Assembly: GCA_900318465.1 (NCBI GenBank)
Contig: ONKQ01000015.1
Span: 1-64,000 of the forward strand
Direction of reading: 5' to 3'
Length of the DNA stretch: 64,000 nt
DNA from: an uncultured Bacteroidales bacterium
GTDB taxonomy: Bacteria; Bacteroidota; Bacteroidia; Bacteroidales; F082
In this document: one piece after another, positions 42,810 to 51,093 of the stretch
How the letters are laid out: each line of letters opens with the position of its first letter
Numbering within the stretch: the first letter of the stretch is position 1
Translations under genes and position numbers: made by a program
Notes under the pieces: generated by a model
What the model saw: the letters and a program-made list of their open reading frames with translations, nothing else
What the model was told of the DNA's origin: nothing
The model's database searches: none

Positions 42810-43899
42810 CAGTCCCATCATCTTCATCCTCGATGCCGGTGGCACGGGGTTCAAATTCTCGGCCGTGCAAGATTCGCGCGAAATCATCGAACCTTTCACC
42901 ATTCCTTCGGCGGCACCCAACCTTGAGGAAGTGCTGCAAAAAATCATCACCGGTTTCCATGAGTGCGAAACACGCTGCGGCTCAAAGGCTGCGGCCATCA
43001 GTTTCTGCTTCCCCGGTCCCGCCGACTATCCCAACGGCATCATCGGCGACTTGGAGAACCTGCCCCATTTTCGCGGCGGAGTGCCTTTGAAGGCCATGTT
43101 GGAGAACGAATTTCACATCCCCGTTTTCATCAACAACGACGGCGACCTGTTTGCCTACGGCGAAGCCCTCAACGGCCTGCTTCCCGAGGTGAACAAGTTG
43201 CTGGAGCAGCAACGCAACCCGAAACGCTACAAGAACCTGCTCGGCGTGACCATCGGCACGGGCTTTGGCGGCGGTATTGTAATTAATAAGGTGTTGGTCA
43301 ATGGCGACAACTCTGCCGGCGGCGAAATCAACCGCCACCGCAACCCGCTTTATCCACAAACCAGTGCCGAAGACAGCATCAGCATCCGCGCAGTGCGCCG
43401 TGTGTATGGCCGCGAGGCTGGCATCGATTTCGACAAAACACCCCACCCCTACGACATCTACAAAATCGCCATGGGTCATCAACCTGGCAACAAGGAAGCC
43501 GCCCTGAAATCGTGGGAGGAATTGGCCACAGCTTTGGCCGATGTGTTAGCCAATGCCATTTCGCTCGTCGACGGCATCGTTGTCATCGGCGGCGGACTCT
43601 CGGGCGCATGGCCTATTTTCATGCCCATACTCATCAAGAAGATGAACGAGCCTTTCAAGGGACTCAACGGCAGCCCCTTCAGCCGTATGGAAACCGAAGC
43701 CTACAACCTGATGGATGCCCAAGACATGATCCGCTTCACCGAAAAGACGGGCAAGATGGTCAAAGTGCCTTTCAGCGACCAAGAAGTGTGGTACAACCCG
43801 ACCAAGCGCATTGGTGTTGGTGTCACCAAACTCGGCACCACCTCGGCAGTGGCCATCGGCGCGTATGCTTTTGCCATAGAAAAATTGAAAAACAATTGA
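42802..43899 (+). CDS. ROK-like sugar kinase without the usual zinc motif
   Basis: A 365-residue ASKHA-fold protein. It has phosphate-1 motif ILDAGGTGFKFSAV (9-22), FCFPGPADYPNGIIGDLENLP, FINNDGDLFAYGE (catalytic Asp region), phosphate-2 VTIGTGFGGGIVIN and adenosine-side VIGGGLSGAWPIF. This is the ROK/glucokinase pattern. The Cys-rich zinc motif typical of ROK proteins, after the GE(I/L) block, is absent: the sequence there reads GGEINRHRNPLYPQTSAED. The substrate is therefore uncertain. The start codon lies inside the 3' end of the exosortase-like gene, so the two are translationally coupled. No sugar transport genes are nearby. Confidence 0.8.
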   Translation: MNNSPIIFILDAGGTGFKFSAVQDSREIIEPFTIPSAAPNLEEVLQKIITGFHECETRCGSKAAAISFCFPGPADYPNGIIGDLENLPHFRGGVPLKAMLENEFHIPVFINNDGDLFAYGEALNGLLPEVNKLLEQQRNPKRYKNLLGVTIGTGFGGGIVINKVLVNGDNSAGGEINRHRNPLYPQTSAEDSISIRAVRRVYGREAGIDFDKTPHPYDIYKIAMGHQPGNKEAALKSWEELATALADVLANAISLVDGIVVIGGGLSGAWPIFMPILIKKMNEPFKGLNGSPFSRMETEAYNLMDAQDMIRFTEKTGKMVKVPFSDQEVWYNPTKRIGVGVTKLGTTSAVAIGAYAFAIEKLKNN

Positions 43900-43933
43900 T
43901 TTTTAATTACTGATTATCAATTATTTATAACTA

Positions 43934-43978
43934 ACACAACATTGTGTTACACAAACTTGTGTTACACAATGTTGTGTA
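43934..43978. promoter_or_regulatory. Three tandem palindromes before AAA+ ATPase copy 2
   Basis: ACACAA-CA-TTGTGT, ACACAA-AC-TTGTGT and ACACAA-TG-TTGTGT follow each other with a 15-bp period. Each has perfect 6-bp arms. The last one ends 15 nt before the -7 box (43994-44001), so it covers the -33 region. The word differs wholly from the CGAAA-N-TTTCG set of copy 1, but the three-unit layout is the same. Confidence 0.8.
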
Positions 43979-43993
43979 TTGGAAAATTTTGCC

Positions 43994-44001
43994 TATTTTT
44001 G
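43994..44001 (+). promoter_or_regulatory. -7 box of AAA+ ATPase copy 2
   Basis: TATTTTTG matches TAnnTTTG, 19 nt before the ATG at 44020. Confidence 0.6.
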
Positions 44002-44019
44002 CAGCAAAATCAGAACGTC

Positions 44020-45144
44020 ATGGATAACAGACCTTTCATGTTCGGCATTCCGGTTGAAGACAATCATTTCATCGGTAGACAATCAGAAGTCGAACGCCTT
44101 GCAGCCAATTTCCGCTATGGCATCAATACCATACTGCTGTCGCCCCGACGCTGGGGAAAAACCTCGTTGGTCAACAAAGTTGCCTCAATGGTCAACTCAA
44201 AAGACGTCATTGTGGTCACAATGGATATTTTCTCCTGCCGTAATGAATACGACTTCTTCAACACCTTTTCGGAAAACATTTTGAAGCAAACCGCATCGAA
44301 GATAGAAGAATGGAAAGACTTGGCCAAAGGCTTCATTGAGAGGCTTGTACCCAAGTTTTCCCTATCGCTTGACGGTCAGGCCGAATATGGCGTTTCATTG
44401 GGCATCACCCCAAAAACCCACCAACCTGAAGAAGTGCTTTCGCTCCCCGAAATGATTGCAGACCGCAAAGGTTGCCACATTGTTGTTTGCATCGACGAGT
44501 TCCAACAAGTGGGCGAATTTCCCGATTCACTCAACGTCCAAAAACGCATGAGAACAGTTTGGCAGCACCAACAAAATGTTTCCTACTGCCTATACGGAAG
44601 CAAGATGCACATGATGACCAACCTGTTTCAGAAAAAAAGCTATCCTTTCTATAAATTCGGCGAAATTCAATACCTGAAAAACATCCCTTTGGAAACATGG
44701 ATGCCCTATATCCAAGGTGGTTTCGCCAAACAAGGGAAAACCATTTCCGGGCAATTTGTGCAACAGCTATGCGAAAGTGTTGACTATCAATCTTCATACG
44801 TCCAGCAACTCGCATACGACACCCTGCTTTTGACCAACCATGAGGTGACAGAAGAGATACTGAAAGTAGCACTCAACGACTTGATTGATCAAAATTCCGT
44901 CGTTTATATCGAGCAAACCCAGTCGTTAACCAGTTATCAACTCAATTTCCTCAGAGCGGTATTGTCGGGCCAAACCTCCGATTTCGGCAAAAAAGAAGTT
45001 CGCGACAACTTTGATTTAGGTTCCCCATCCAATGTCACTCGACTAAAAAACGCACTAATCGACAAGGAATTGATTGAACTGACAGCAAACGGTTACATCA
45101 TAGGCGACCCCGTTTTGAGGCTTTGGTTGAAACGTATATTGTAA
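44020..45144 (+). CDS. AAA+ ATPase of the archaeal-type (ATPase_2) group, copy 2
   Basis: A 374-residue P-loop ATPase, the same length as copy 1 at 20638. It has an N-terminal FIGRQSEVERL box, Walker A variant SPRRWGKTS (41-49), Walker B VCIDEFQQVG (146-155), a YCLYGSKMHMM sensor-like strand and a C-terminal winged-helix-like region (GSPSNVTRLKNALIDKELIEL) ending in DPVLRLWLKRIL. The middle regions of the two paralogues differ widely, so they are old copies or separate arrivals. The ATG at 44020 is chosen because upstream in-frame starts lie inside the palindromes and promoter. Target and role unknown. Confidence 0.82.
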   Translation: MDNRPFMFGIPVEDNHFIGRQSEVERLAANFRYGINTILLSPRRWGKTSLVNKVASMVNSKDVIVVTMDIFSCRNEYDFFNTFSENILKQTASKIEEWKDLAKGFIERLVPKFSLSLDGQAEYGVSLGITPKTHQPEEVLSLPEMIADRKGCHIVVCIDEFQQVGEFPDSLNVQKRMRTVWQHQQNVSYCLYGSKMHMMTNLFQKKSYPFYKFGEIQYLKNIPLETWMPYIQGGFAKQGKTISGQFVQQLCESVDYQSSYVQQLAYDTLLLTNHEVTEEILKVALNDLIDQNSVVYIEQTQSLTSYQLNFLRAVLSGQTSDFGKKEVRDNFDLGSPSNVTRLKNALIDKELIELTANGYIIGDPVLRLWLKRIL

Positions 45145-45208
45145 GCTTGCGTGCCAAAAATTCCCACTCCTCCCCTATCCTTTTGACTATCAAAACAGAA
45201 AAAATTAT

Positions 45209-45267
45209 CAACAATAATTGTTGAAAAAAACATATCCTGAAAAGCAACTTTTCCGTGGCAGGATATG
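45209..45267 (+). promoter_or_regulatory. Palindrome and hairpin between the ATPase gene and nrdJ
   Basis: CAACAAT-A-ATTGTTG (45209-45223) is a perfect palindrome. Then CATATCCTG (45231-45239) pairs with CAGGATATG (45259-45267), followed by a T-rich tract (TTCTTCTTTCC). The second part may be the terminator of the ATPase gene. The first could be a regulator site upstream of a TATTTTCG box at 45278-45285. No B12 riboswitch was recognised, although NrdJ is B12-dependent. Confidence 0.5.
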
Positions 45268-45350
45268 TTCTTCTTTCCTATTTTCGCATACTGAATTGCA
45301 ACGGAAAACGAGCTTATCGCTATTGCGTTAATACCCTAACAATCAAAAAG

Positions 45351-48140
45351 ATGAATTCGCGTCCTACCACTATGGAATTTGATGGAGACTTATTTTTCGG
45401 CTTGGATGAATCCTCAACCGAGCAGCACGAACCCGTTTCATACGACAAGATTATAGAAACCCGCAAAAGCACCAACTTCGCGGCTGAGAGTTTCGAAGGC
45501 ATGGACGAAGTGCAGCTTGTTGAGAAAGAAGTGGAGACAAGGCCTCAAGAGCAACCCGTAGTGGAAGAAAAACCGAAAATCGAGTATCACGCCTACCCCA
45601 TCGAAGAGGTGAAAGAGGCCGCCAAGAATTACTTCCACGGCGACGCTTTGGCAGGGGATGTGTGGGCCAACAAATACGCCCTCAAGGACAGCGATGGCAA
45701 CACTTACGAGCTGACACCCGACGACATGCACCACCGCATCGCCCGTGAGATCGCCCGCATCGAGAGACGCTATCCCAACCCGATGACGGAGGATGAGATT
45801 TTTGAGGTGTTGAAGGATTTCCGTTACATCGTGCCGCAAGGTAGCCCCATGACTGGCATCGGCAATGATTTTCAGATTTCGTCGCTGTCGAACTGCTTTG
45901 TCATCGGCAACAATGGCGACTCCGATTCCTACGGAGGCATCATGAAGACCGACCAGGAGCAAGTGCAGCTGATGAAACGGCGCGGCGGCGTGGGTCACGA
46001 CCTGTCGCACCTGCGTCCTGCGGGTAGTCCTGTCAAGAACTGCGCCCTTACCTCTACCGGCGTGGTGCCTTTCATGGAACGTTTCTCCAACTCCACCAAA
46101 GAGGTGGCACAAGACGGTCGACGCGGTGCCCTGATGATGACCATCAGCATCAAGCACCCGGATTCGGAGGCTTTCATTGATGCCAAGATGACCCAAGGCA
46201 AAATCACCAACGCCAATGTTTCGGTGCGCCTCACCGACGAATTCATGCAATGCGTCAAGGAAGGCAAGCCCTTCATCCAGCAATATCCCATCGACTCGCC
46301 CAATCCGAAAATCACCAAGGAAGTGGATGCCCGCGCCTTGTGGAACAAGATTATCCACAACGCATGGAAGTCGGCTGAGCCTGGTGTGATGTTTTGGGAC
46401 ACCATCATCCGCGAATCCATCCCCGACTGCTATGCCGACCTTGGTTTCAAGACCTTGAGCACCAATCCCTGTGGTGAGATTCCGCTCTGTGCCTACGACA
46501 GCTGCCGACTTTTGGCCATCAACCTTTACAGCTATGTCGACAACCCGTTCACGCCCGAAGCACGTTTTAACCACCAACTCTTTTCGAAGCATGTGGCCAT
46601 CGCCCAACGCATGATGGACGACATTGTAGACCTTGAAATCGAGAAGGTGGACGCTATTTTGGCCAAAATTTATGCCGACCCCGAAGACGAAGAAGTGAAA
46701 CGCACCGAGATTAACCTGTGGAAGAACATCAAGGCGAAGTGCCTACAAGGTCGTCGCACGGGCATCGGCATCACCGCCGAGGGCGACATGCTGGCCGCCT
46801 TAGGCAAACGCTACGCATCTGACGAAGCCATCGCCTTCTCGACTGAAATACAGAAACTTTTGGCTTATAACGCCTATAAATCATCGGTCAACTTGGCTGA
46901 AGAACGCGGCAAGTTCCCGATGTACGACCCCAAGCGCGAGGAAAACAATCCGTTCATCAAGCGGCTGCGCGCCTTGGACGAAAACCTCTACCAAAAAATG
47001 ATTCGCGTGGGTAGGCGCAACATCGCCATGCTGACCATCGCGCCCACTGGCACCGTCAGCATCTGCACCCAGACCACTTCGGGCATCGAACCCGTTTTCA
47101 TGGTAGCCTACAAACGCCGCCGCAAGGTGAACCCCAACGACAAGGATGTCCACGTGACCTTCACCGACGTAACAGGCAACTCGTTTGAGGAATACAACGT
47201 GTTCCACCACAAGTTCATCACTTGGCTTGAAGTGAACGGCTACAACGTGGATGAGGTATTGCATTACGACGACGAGAAACTTAACGCCGTCATTGCGCAG
47301 TCGCCTTATTATAAAGCCACTGCCAACGACATCGACTGGGTGAACAAGGTAAGGATGCAAGGCTCGATGCAACAATGGGTTGACCATAGCATCAGCGTGA
47401 CGGTGAACGTGCCGAAAGATACAACCGAGGAACTCGTCAGCCAAATTTACATGACCGCTTGGGAGAGTGGCTGCAAGGGCATGACCATCTACCGCGACGG
47501 CTCCCGCGATGGCGTGTTGGTCTCCAAAGAGGACAACAAAAAAGAAGAAAAGAAAGGAGCCAAAGGCCAAGACGGTGTGCGTCCCAACGACATCCATGAA
47601 AACTCAGCCCCGCCTCGCCCGAAAGAGCTGGAATGCGATGTGGTGCGGTTCCAGAACAACTACGAGAAATGGATTGCTTTTGTGGGTATCCTTCATGGCA
47701 AGCCTTACGAAATCTTCCTCGGCAAAGCTGAGGGTTTCTTCCTGCCGCCATACGTCGAAAAGGGTGTGATTATCAAGGAGAAAATCAAGGGAGAATCCTC
47801 TCGATACGACTTCTGCTACACCGACAAGGACGGTTACGAAGTAATCATGCAGGGCCTGTCGCGCTCGTTCAACAAGGAATACTGGAACTACGCCAAACTG
47901 ATTTCGGGCATCCTGCGCCACGGTATGCCGATTCAGTATGTCATCGACCTGGTGCAGAACCTCAACGTGGAGGAAGACCACATCAACACGTGGAAAAACG
48001 GCATCGCTCGCGCCCTGAAGAAATATGTTCCCGACGGCGTGATTGACGAGAAGGAAAAATGCCCCAACTGCGGCGAGAAACTCATCTTCGAAGATGGCTG
48101 CAAACACTGCAAAAACTGTGGCTATTCGAAGTGCGGATAA
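45351..48140 (+). CDS. nrdJ: Class II (B12-dependent) ribonucleotide reductase
   Basis: A 929-residue enzyme that makes deoxyribonucleotides using adenosylcobalamin, independent of oxygen. It has an N-terminal extension (to about 80), then the catalytic barrel with SSLSNCFVIG (first redox Cys), GGVGHDLSHLRPAGSPV and the active-site loop STNPCGEIPL (N-x-C-x-E type). TIAPTGTVSICTQTTSGIEP and GMTIYRDGSRDGVL follow, and the C-terminal zinc-ribbon-like CPNCGEKL..CKHCKNCGYSKCG, the redox-active tail. The ATG at 45351 (MNSRPTTMEF) is preferred, and one at 45372 is also possible. The upstream GTG at 45255 lies before the promoter-like box. A strong terminator follows. Confidence 0.93.
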   Translation: MNSRPTTMEFDGDLFFGLDESSTEQHEPVSYDKIIETRKSTNFAAESFEGMDEVQLVEKEVETRPQEQPVVEEKPKIEYHAYPIEEVKEAAKNYFHGDALAGDVWANKYALKDSDGNTYELTPDDMHHRIAREIARIERRYPNPMTEDEIFEVLKDFRYIVPQGSPMTGIGNDFQISSLSNCFVIGNNGDSDSYGGIMKTDQEQVQLMKRRGGVGHDLSHLRPAGSPVKNCALTSTGVVPFMERFSNSTKEVAQDGRRGALMMTISIKHPDSEAFIDAKMTQGKITNANVSVRLTDEFMQCVKEGKPFIQQYPIDSPNPKITKEVDARALWNKIIHNAWKSAEPGVMFWDTIIRESIPDCYADLGFKTLSTNPCGEIPLCAYDSCRLLAINLYSYVDNPFTPEARFNHQLFSKHVAIAQRMMDDIVDLEIEKVDAILAKIYADPEDEEVKRTEINLWKNIKAKCLQGRRTGIGITAEGDMLAALGKRYASDEAIAFSTEIQKLLAYNAYKSSVNLAEERGKFPMYDPKREENNPFIKRLRALDENLYQKMIRVGRRNIAMLTIAPTGTVSICTQTTSGIEPVFMVAYKRRRKVNPNDKDVHVTFTDVTGNSFEEYNVFHHKFITWLEVNGYNVDEVLHYDDEKLNAVIAQSPYYKATANDIDWVNKVRMQGSMQQWVDHSISVTVNVPKDTTEELVSQIYMTAWESGCKGMTIYRDGSRDGVLVSKEDNKKEEKKGAKGQDGVRPNDIHENSAPPRPKELECDVVRFQNNYEKWIAFVGILHGKPYEIFLGKAEGFFLPPYVEKGVIIKEKIKGESSRYDFCYTDKDGYEVIMQGLSRSFNKEYWNYAKLISGILRHGMPIQYVIDLVQNLNVEEDHINTWKNGIARALKKYVPDGVIDEKEKCPNCGEKLIFEDGCKHCKNCGYSKCG

Positions 48141-48184
48141 ACGAAAACGAGAACAACAGTTGTTTTTTTATCTTCATAATGGCG

Positions 48185-48219
48185 GGTCGCCGGTTCTCTT
48201 GGGCCGGCGACCATTTTTT
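48185..48219 (+). terminator. Terminator after nrdJ
   Basis: GGTCGCCGG and CCGGCGACC form a perfect 9-bp stem with a 10-nt loop, followed by A and six T. Confidence 0.9.
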
Positions 48220-48285
48220 ATGACACGCATCGAGTTATTTTCAGGAGACACGACGAAGCATTCCACTCGTTTCATCTGCATAATT

Positions 48286-48363
48286 AATTCGCCGTTATGT
48301 TTATCGGCGAATGAAACCAATTAAGCGAATTTCTGGACTGCTTCGTTCATCGCAGTGACGCAA
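48286..48363. repeat. Composite dispersed repeat, copy 1
   Basis: AATTCGCCG..CGGCGAAT stem, then ATTAAGCGAAT, then GGACTGCTTCGTTC followed by ATCGCAGTGACGCAA. The same parts in the same order occur at 57635-57713. The last block is related, in inverted orientation, to the in-frame insert in fakA at 1321. It lies between nrdJ and the convergent tatD. Confidence 0.7.
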
Positions 48364-48370
48364 CGAAACA

Positions 48371-49138
48371 TCAAAGCCGAAACAAAGCTTTTGCATTAGC
48401 CGTCGTAGCAGCAGCCAATTCTTCAACGGGAATCTGAAGAATGTCTGCAATCTTCTGCGCCGTATGAACCAGAAAAGCGGGTTCGTTGCGCTTGCCGCGA
48501 CAAGGAACAGGTGCGAGATAAGGCGCATCGGTTTCCAAAACGATTCTGTCAAGGGACAAATTGGGCAGATAATCTTTCAGGCCACAATTCTTATAGGTCG
48601 TCAAGCCACCCAAGCCGAGGTGGAAGCCCAATTCAAGGTAGACTTTAGCCTCTTCCTCTGAACCCGTGAAGCAGTGCATGATACCGCTTAAGCCGCCGTC
48701 TTGCTTGCGTTCAAGGATTTTAATCATTTTATCAAAGGCGTTGCGGCAATGGATGGAAAGCGGCAGATGGAGTTGTTTCGCCCAGTCCAATTGGGTCTCA
48801 AAAGTGTCAAGTTGTTGTTTCTCAAAGGTCGAATCCCAATAGAAGTCGAGGCCGACTTCGCCCACACCTATATATATATTGCGCTCCAATTCCTTCTCCA
48901 TCATGGCCAAAACCGCCTTGTAATCCTCCTTGACTTCTTCGGGTTGCAGACCCATCATCACACGGGTACGATCAGGGCATTGCTCGTGTAGTTCAAGCAT
49001 TGGCGCGATGGTGGAGGCATCCACATTGGGCAGGAGCATCATTTTGACGCCTGCTTCCAAAGCACGTTGAACGGTTTCGTTTCGGTCGAGGCTGAATTGG
49101 TGGTCGTAGATGTGGGTGTGGGTGTCGATGAGGTTCAT
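48371..49138 (-). CDS. tatD: TatD family metal-dependent hydrolase
   Basis: A 255-residue TIM-barrel hydrolase. Metal ligands are seen in IDTHTHIYD (His7, His9), GEVGLDFYW (Glu), LSIHCRNAFDK (His), GIMHCFTGSEEE (His) and LETDAPYLAPVPCRGKRNEP (Asp). TatD proteins act as 3'-5' DNA exonucleases or in related nucleic acid repair and turnover. It lies 41 nt after hflX on the same strand. The gap holds the GAGAGTTGA tandem repeat. Confidence 0.92.
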   Translation of the reverse strand: MNLIDTHTHIYDHQFSLDRNETVQRALEAGVKMMLLPNVDASTIAPMLELHEQCPDRTRVMMGLQPEEVKEDYKAVLAMMEKELERNIYIGVGEVGLDFYWDSTFEKQQLDTFETQLDWAKQLHLPLSIHCRNAFDKMIKILERKQDGGLSGIMHCFTGSEEEAKVYLELGFHLGLGGLTTYKNCGLKDYLPNLSLDRIVLETDAPYLAPVPCRGKRNEPAFLVHTAQKIADILQIPVEELAAATTANAKALFRL

Positions 49139-49142
49139 CTAT

Positions 49143-49168
49143 AGTTGAGAGTTGAGAGTTGAAAGTTG
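49143..49168. repeat. Tandem GAGAGTTGA-type repeat, second copy
   Basis: AGTTGAGAGTTGAGAGTTGA followed by AAGTTG lies between hflX and tatD and closely matches the array at 16775-16808. Confidence 0.6.
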
Positions 49169-49179
49169 GGGGAGTAGGG

Positions 49180-50373
49180 TTAATAGAGGAAATTATCATA
49201 CGGATAGCGAATCGCGTGCATGTCGCGGATTTCCTTGTATAGCAAATCACGGAATTCCTGATAGTTGTCGCGGTTTTTGGCGGAAATGAAGATGCAGTTT
49301 TCGTTCATTTTGGCCATCCAAGTGTTTTTCAACTCCTCATAGGAAACATTGCGCTTGGTGGGTGGCGTCAAGTCGTCGGGGGCTTTTTCTTCCCAAGTGT
49401 AGGCGTCGGTCTTGTTGAACACGACAATGGTTTTCTTGTCGGCGCAGCCCAACTCGGCCAAGGTTTGGTTCACCACTTCCATTTGCGCCTCAAAGTCGGG
49501 ATGCGAAATGTCGACCACGTGGAGCAGAATGTCAGATTCTCTTACCTCGTCCAAGGTCGACTTGAACGACTCCACCAAATGGTGCGGCAGCTTGCGGATA
49601 AATCCCACGGTGTCAGACAAGAGAAAAGGCAAGTTCTCCACCACCACCTTACGCACGGTCGTGTCCAAAGTGGCGAAAAGTTTGTTCTCGGTGTAGACCT
49701 CCGACTTGCTCAGCAGGTTCATGATAGTCGACTTTCCTACATTAGTATAGCCCACCAAAGCCACGCGCACCAACTTTCCACGGTTTTTGCGTTGTACTGT
49801 CTTCTGCATGTCGATTTCCTTCAGTTTCTCCTTCAGCAATGCAATTCTGTCGAGAATCAAGCGGCGGTCGGTCTCGATTTGGGTTTCACCGGGGCCACGC
49901 ATACCGATACCGCCACGCTGGCGTTCCAAGTGGGTCCACATTCGGGTCAGGCGGGGCAGAAGATATTGGTATTGCGCCAATTCCACCTGCGCCTTGGCGT
50001 GTGCCGTGTGCGCATTGGAAGCGAAGATGTCGAGGATGAGGCTCGTGCGGTCGAGCACTCGGCACTCCAAGGCCTGTTCCATGTTGCGGGCTTGGGTCGC
50101 GCTCAGCTCGTCGTCGATGACGGCTAATTTGATGTCTTCAGCCTTGATGTATTGGTGGATTTCCTCCAATTTGCCTGAACCTAAATAGGTTACGCTGCTT
50201 GGATGGTCCATGGCCTGCACGAAACGCGCCACCGGCACACCGCCCGCCGTTTCGAGCAAGAATGACAGTTCGTCCAAATATTCCTCCGTGCGCTCGCGGC
50301 CTTGCTTCTTCGATGCAACAGCAATAAGGACTGCCCTTTCGGGGATTTTTTCGTATGTTATAAAGTCGCCCAT
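49180..50373 (-). CDS. hflX: GTPase HflX
   Basis: A 397-residue ribosome-associated GTPase that splits stalled or heat-damaged ribosomes. The N-terminal HflX domain has SSVTYLGSGKLEEI and IDDELSATQARNMEQ. The linker RGGIGMRGPGETQIETDRR is diagnostic. The G domain has GYTNVGKST (G1), DTVGFI (G3) and NKTD (G4). Length is normal. It begins 13 nt after the PemK-type toxin gene, so transcription from the antitoxin promoter probably runs through hflX and tatD. Confidence 0.93.
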   Translation of the reverse strand: MGDFITYEKIPERAVLIAVASKKQGRERTEEYLDELSFLLETAGGVPVARFVQAMDHPSSVTYLGSGKLEEIHQYIKAEDIKLAVIDDELSATQARNMEQALECRVLDRTSLILDIFASNAHTAHAKAQVELAQYQYLLPRLTRMWTHLERQRGGIGMRGPGETQIETDRRLILDRIALLKEKLKEIDMQKTVQRKNRGKLVRVALVGYTNVGKSTIMNLLSKSEVYTENKLFATLDTTVRKVVVENLPFLLSDTVGFIRKLPHHLVESFKSTLDEVRESDILLHVVDISHPDFEAQMEVVNQTLAELGCADKKTIVVFNKTDAYTWEEKAPDDLTPPTKRNVSYEELKNTWMAKMNENCIFISAKNRDNYQEFRDLLYKEIRDMHAIRYPYDNFLY

Positions 50374-50386
50374 TTAATTTCTCTTG

Positions 50387-50746
50387 TTACCAATTTCCAT
50401 CAACAATGTTAGCAATGACCTTGTCAACCACTTGGTCAAAATAGGGTTGTCGCAGAAAGCAATTATGTCGCGAAATCACCTCATCAACATTGAATGGATT
50501 GACAATATGAGTGACAAAATACGATGCTTTCGGCAACGGCGACGACAGCCATTCCGAGCGGATAGGTATCGTCAAATCAGGATTGATGTTCTTCGAAGAA
50601 ACGAGTACGGCATAAAAAAGTCCTGGTTCCACATTCTGCAAGTCGTCACACGAAATGACAAGCGCTGGATGGGGCAATGTCTTGCCATCAGGAAGCACAA
50701 AAGGAACCTCCACTATTTCTCGTTGACAAACCTGATTTACAGCCAT
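50387..50746 (-). CDS. PemK/MazF-like toxin of a type II toxin-antitoxin pair
   Basis: A 119-residue protein with the PemK/MazF-like start QREIVEVPFVLPDGKTLPHPALVIS, a small beta-barrel pattern and no signal peptide. Members of this fold are usually mRNA endoribonucleases. Its start overlaps the 3' end of the upstream gene by 10 nt, which is the common antitoxin-toxin order. The next gene is hflX, 13 nt downstream. Divergence from model MazF is strong, so activity is not certain. Confidence 0.72.
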   Translation of the reverse strand: MAVNQVCQREIVEVPFVLPDGKTLPHPALVISCDDLQNVEPGLFYAVLVSSKNINPDLTIPIRSEWLSSPLPKASYFVTHIVNPFNVDEVISRHNCFLRQPYFDQVVDKVIANIVDGNW

Positions 50747-51054
50747 TTTTCCAATCCTTTAGGGAGTTGACCGCTTCGGTTTCTTTGGAAAGAGCCATAA
50801 TCTGCCGCTTCCAAATCAGGAAAGTCTTTGGCTTCCAAAGGGGGAAAATCCTTCAACTTTTCAGCCAACATTTCATCCGTAAGCCTTCCGTGGCAGGATT
50901 TGGCTTGATGATTCAAGCCATTGAGTTGAGCCAAAAGCCACAACTCGACTTGATGCTGAAGCCATATCTGAAAAGACTCTTTGATTTGCAGCGTTTTTTC
51001 GGCCTGCATGACCAAACTATCATCCAATGAGATTGGGTATGTACACATAATCAT
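50737..51054 (-). CDS. Probable antitoxin partner of the PemK-like toxin
   Basis: A 105-residue protein if the ATG at 51054 is used, with 51048 also possible. A short N-terminal strand and two helices (CTYPISLDDSLVMQAEKTL.. and the following IKESFQIWLQHQVELWLLAQ) resemble a ribbon-helix-helix DNA-binding unit. A charged C-terminal part (LTDEMLAEKLKDFPPLEAKDFPDLE in pieces) would wrap the toxin. The -7 box at 51069-51076 sits right before the start, so a longer frame to 51093 is rejected. Likely autoregulates the pair. Confidence 0.65.
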   Translation of the reverse strand: MIMCTYPISLDDSLVMQAEKTLQIKESFQIWLQHQVELWLLAQLNGLNHQAKSCHGRLTDEMLAEKLKDFPPLEAKDFPDLEAADYGSFQRNRSGQLPKGLEKWL

Positions 51055-51068
51055 TGATTTTCTGACCG

Positions 51069-51076
51069 CAAAAGTA
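51069..51076 (-). promoter_or_regulatory. -7 box of the toxin-antitoxin-hflX operon
   Basis: TACTTTTG on the minus strand (TAnnTTTG), about 15 nt before the antitoxin ATG. No other box is seen between the toxin and hflX. Confidence 0.6.
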
Positions 51077-51093
51077 ATCATTTCCGCCGACAC

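Noticed and set aside
43934-43978. Three short tandem repeats considered as a tiny CRISPR array.
   Set aside because: Units are 15 bp and directly contiguous, without spacers, and each is a palindrome. No cas genes are near. An operator array fits better.
45438-46607. A 389-codon minus-strand frame opposite nrdJ.
   Set aside because: It is an antisense shadow. NrdJ motifs on the plus strand are continuous through this stretch.
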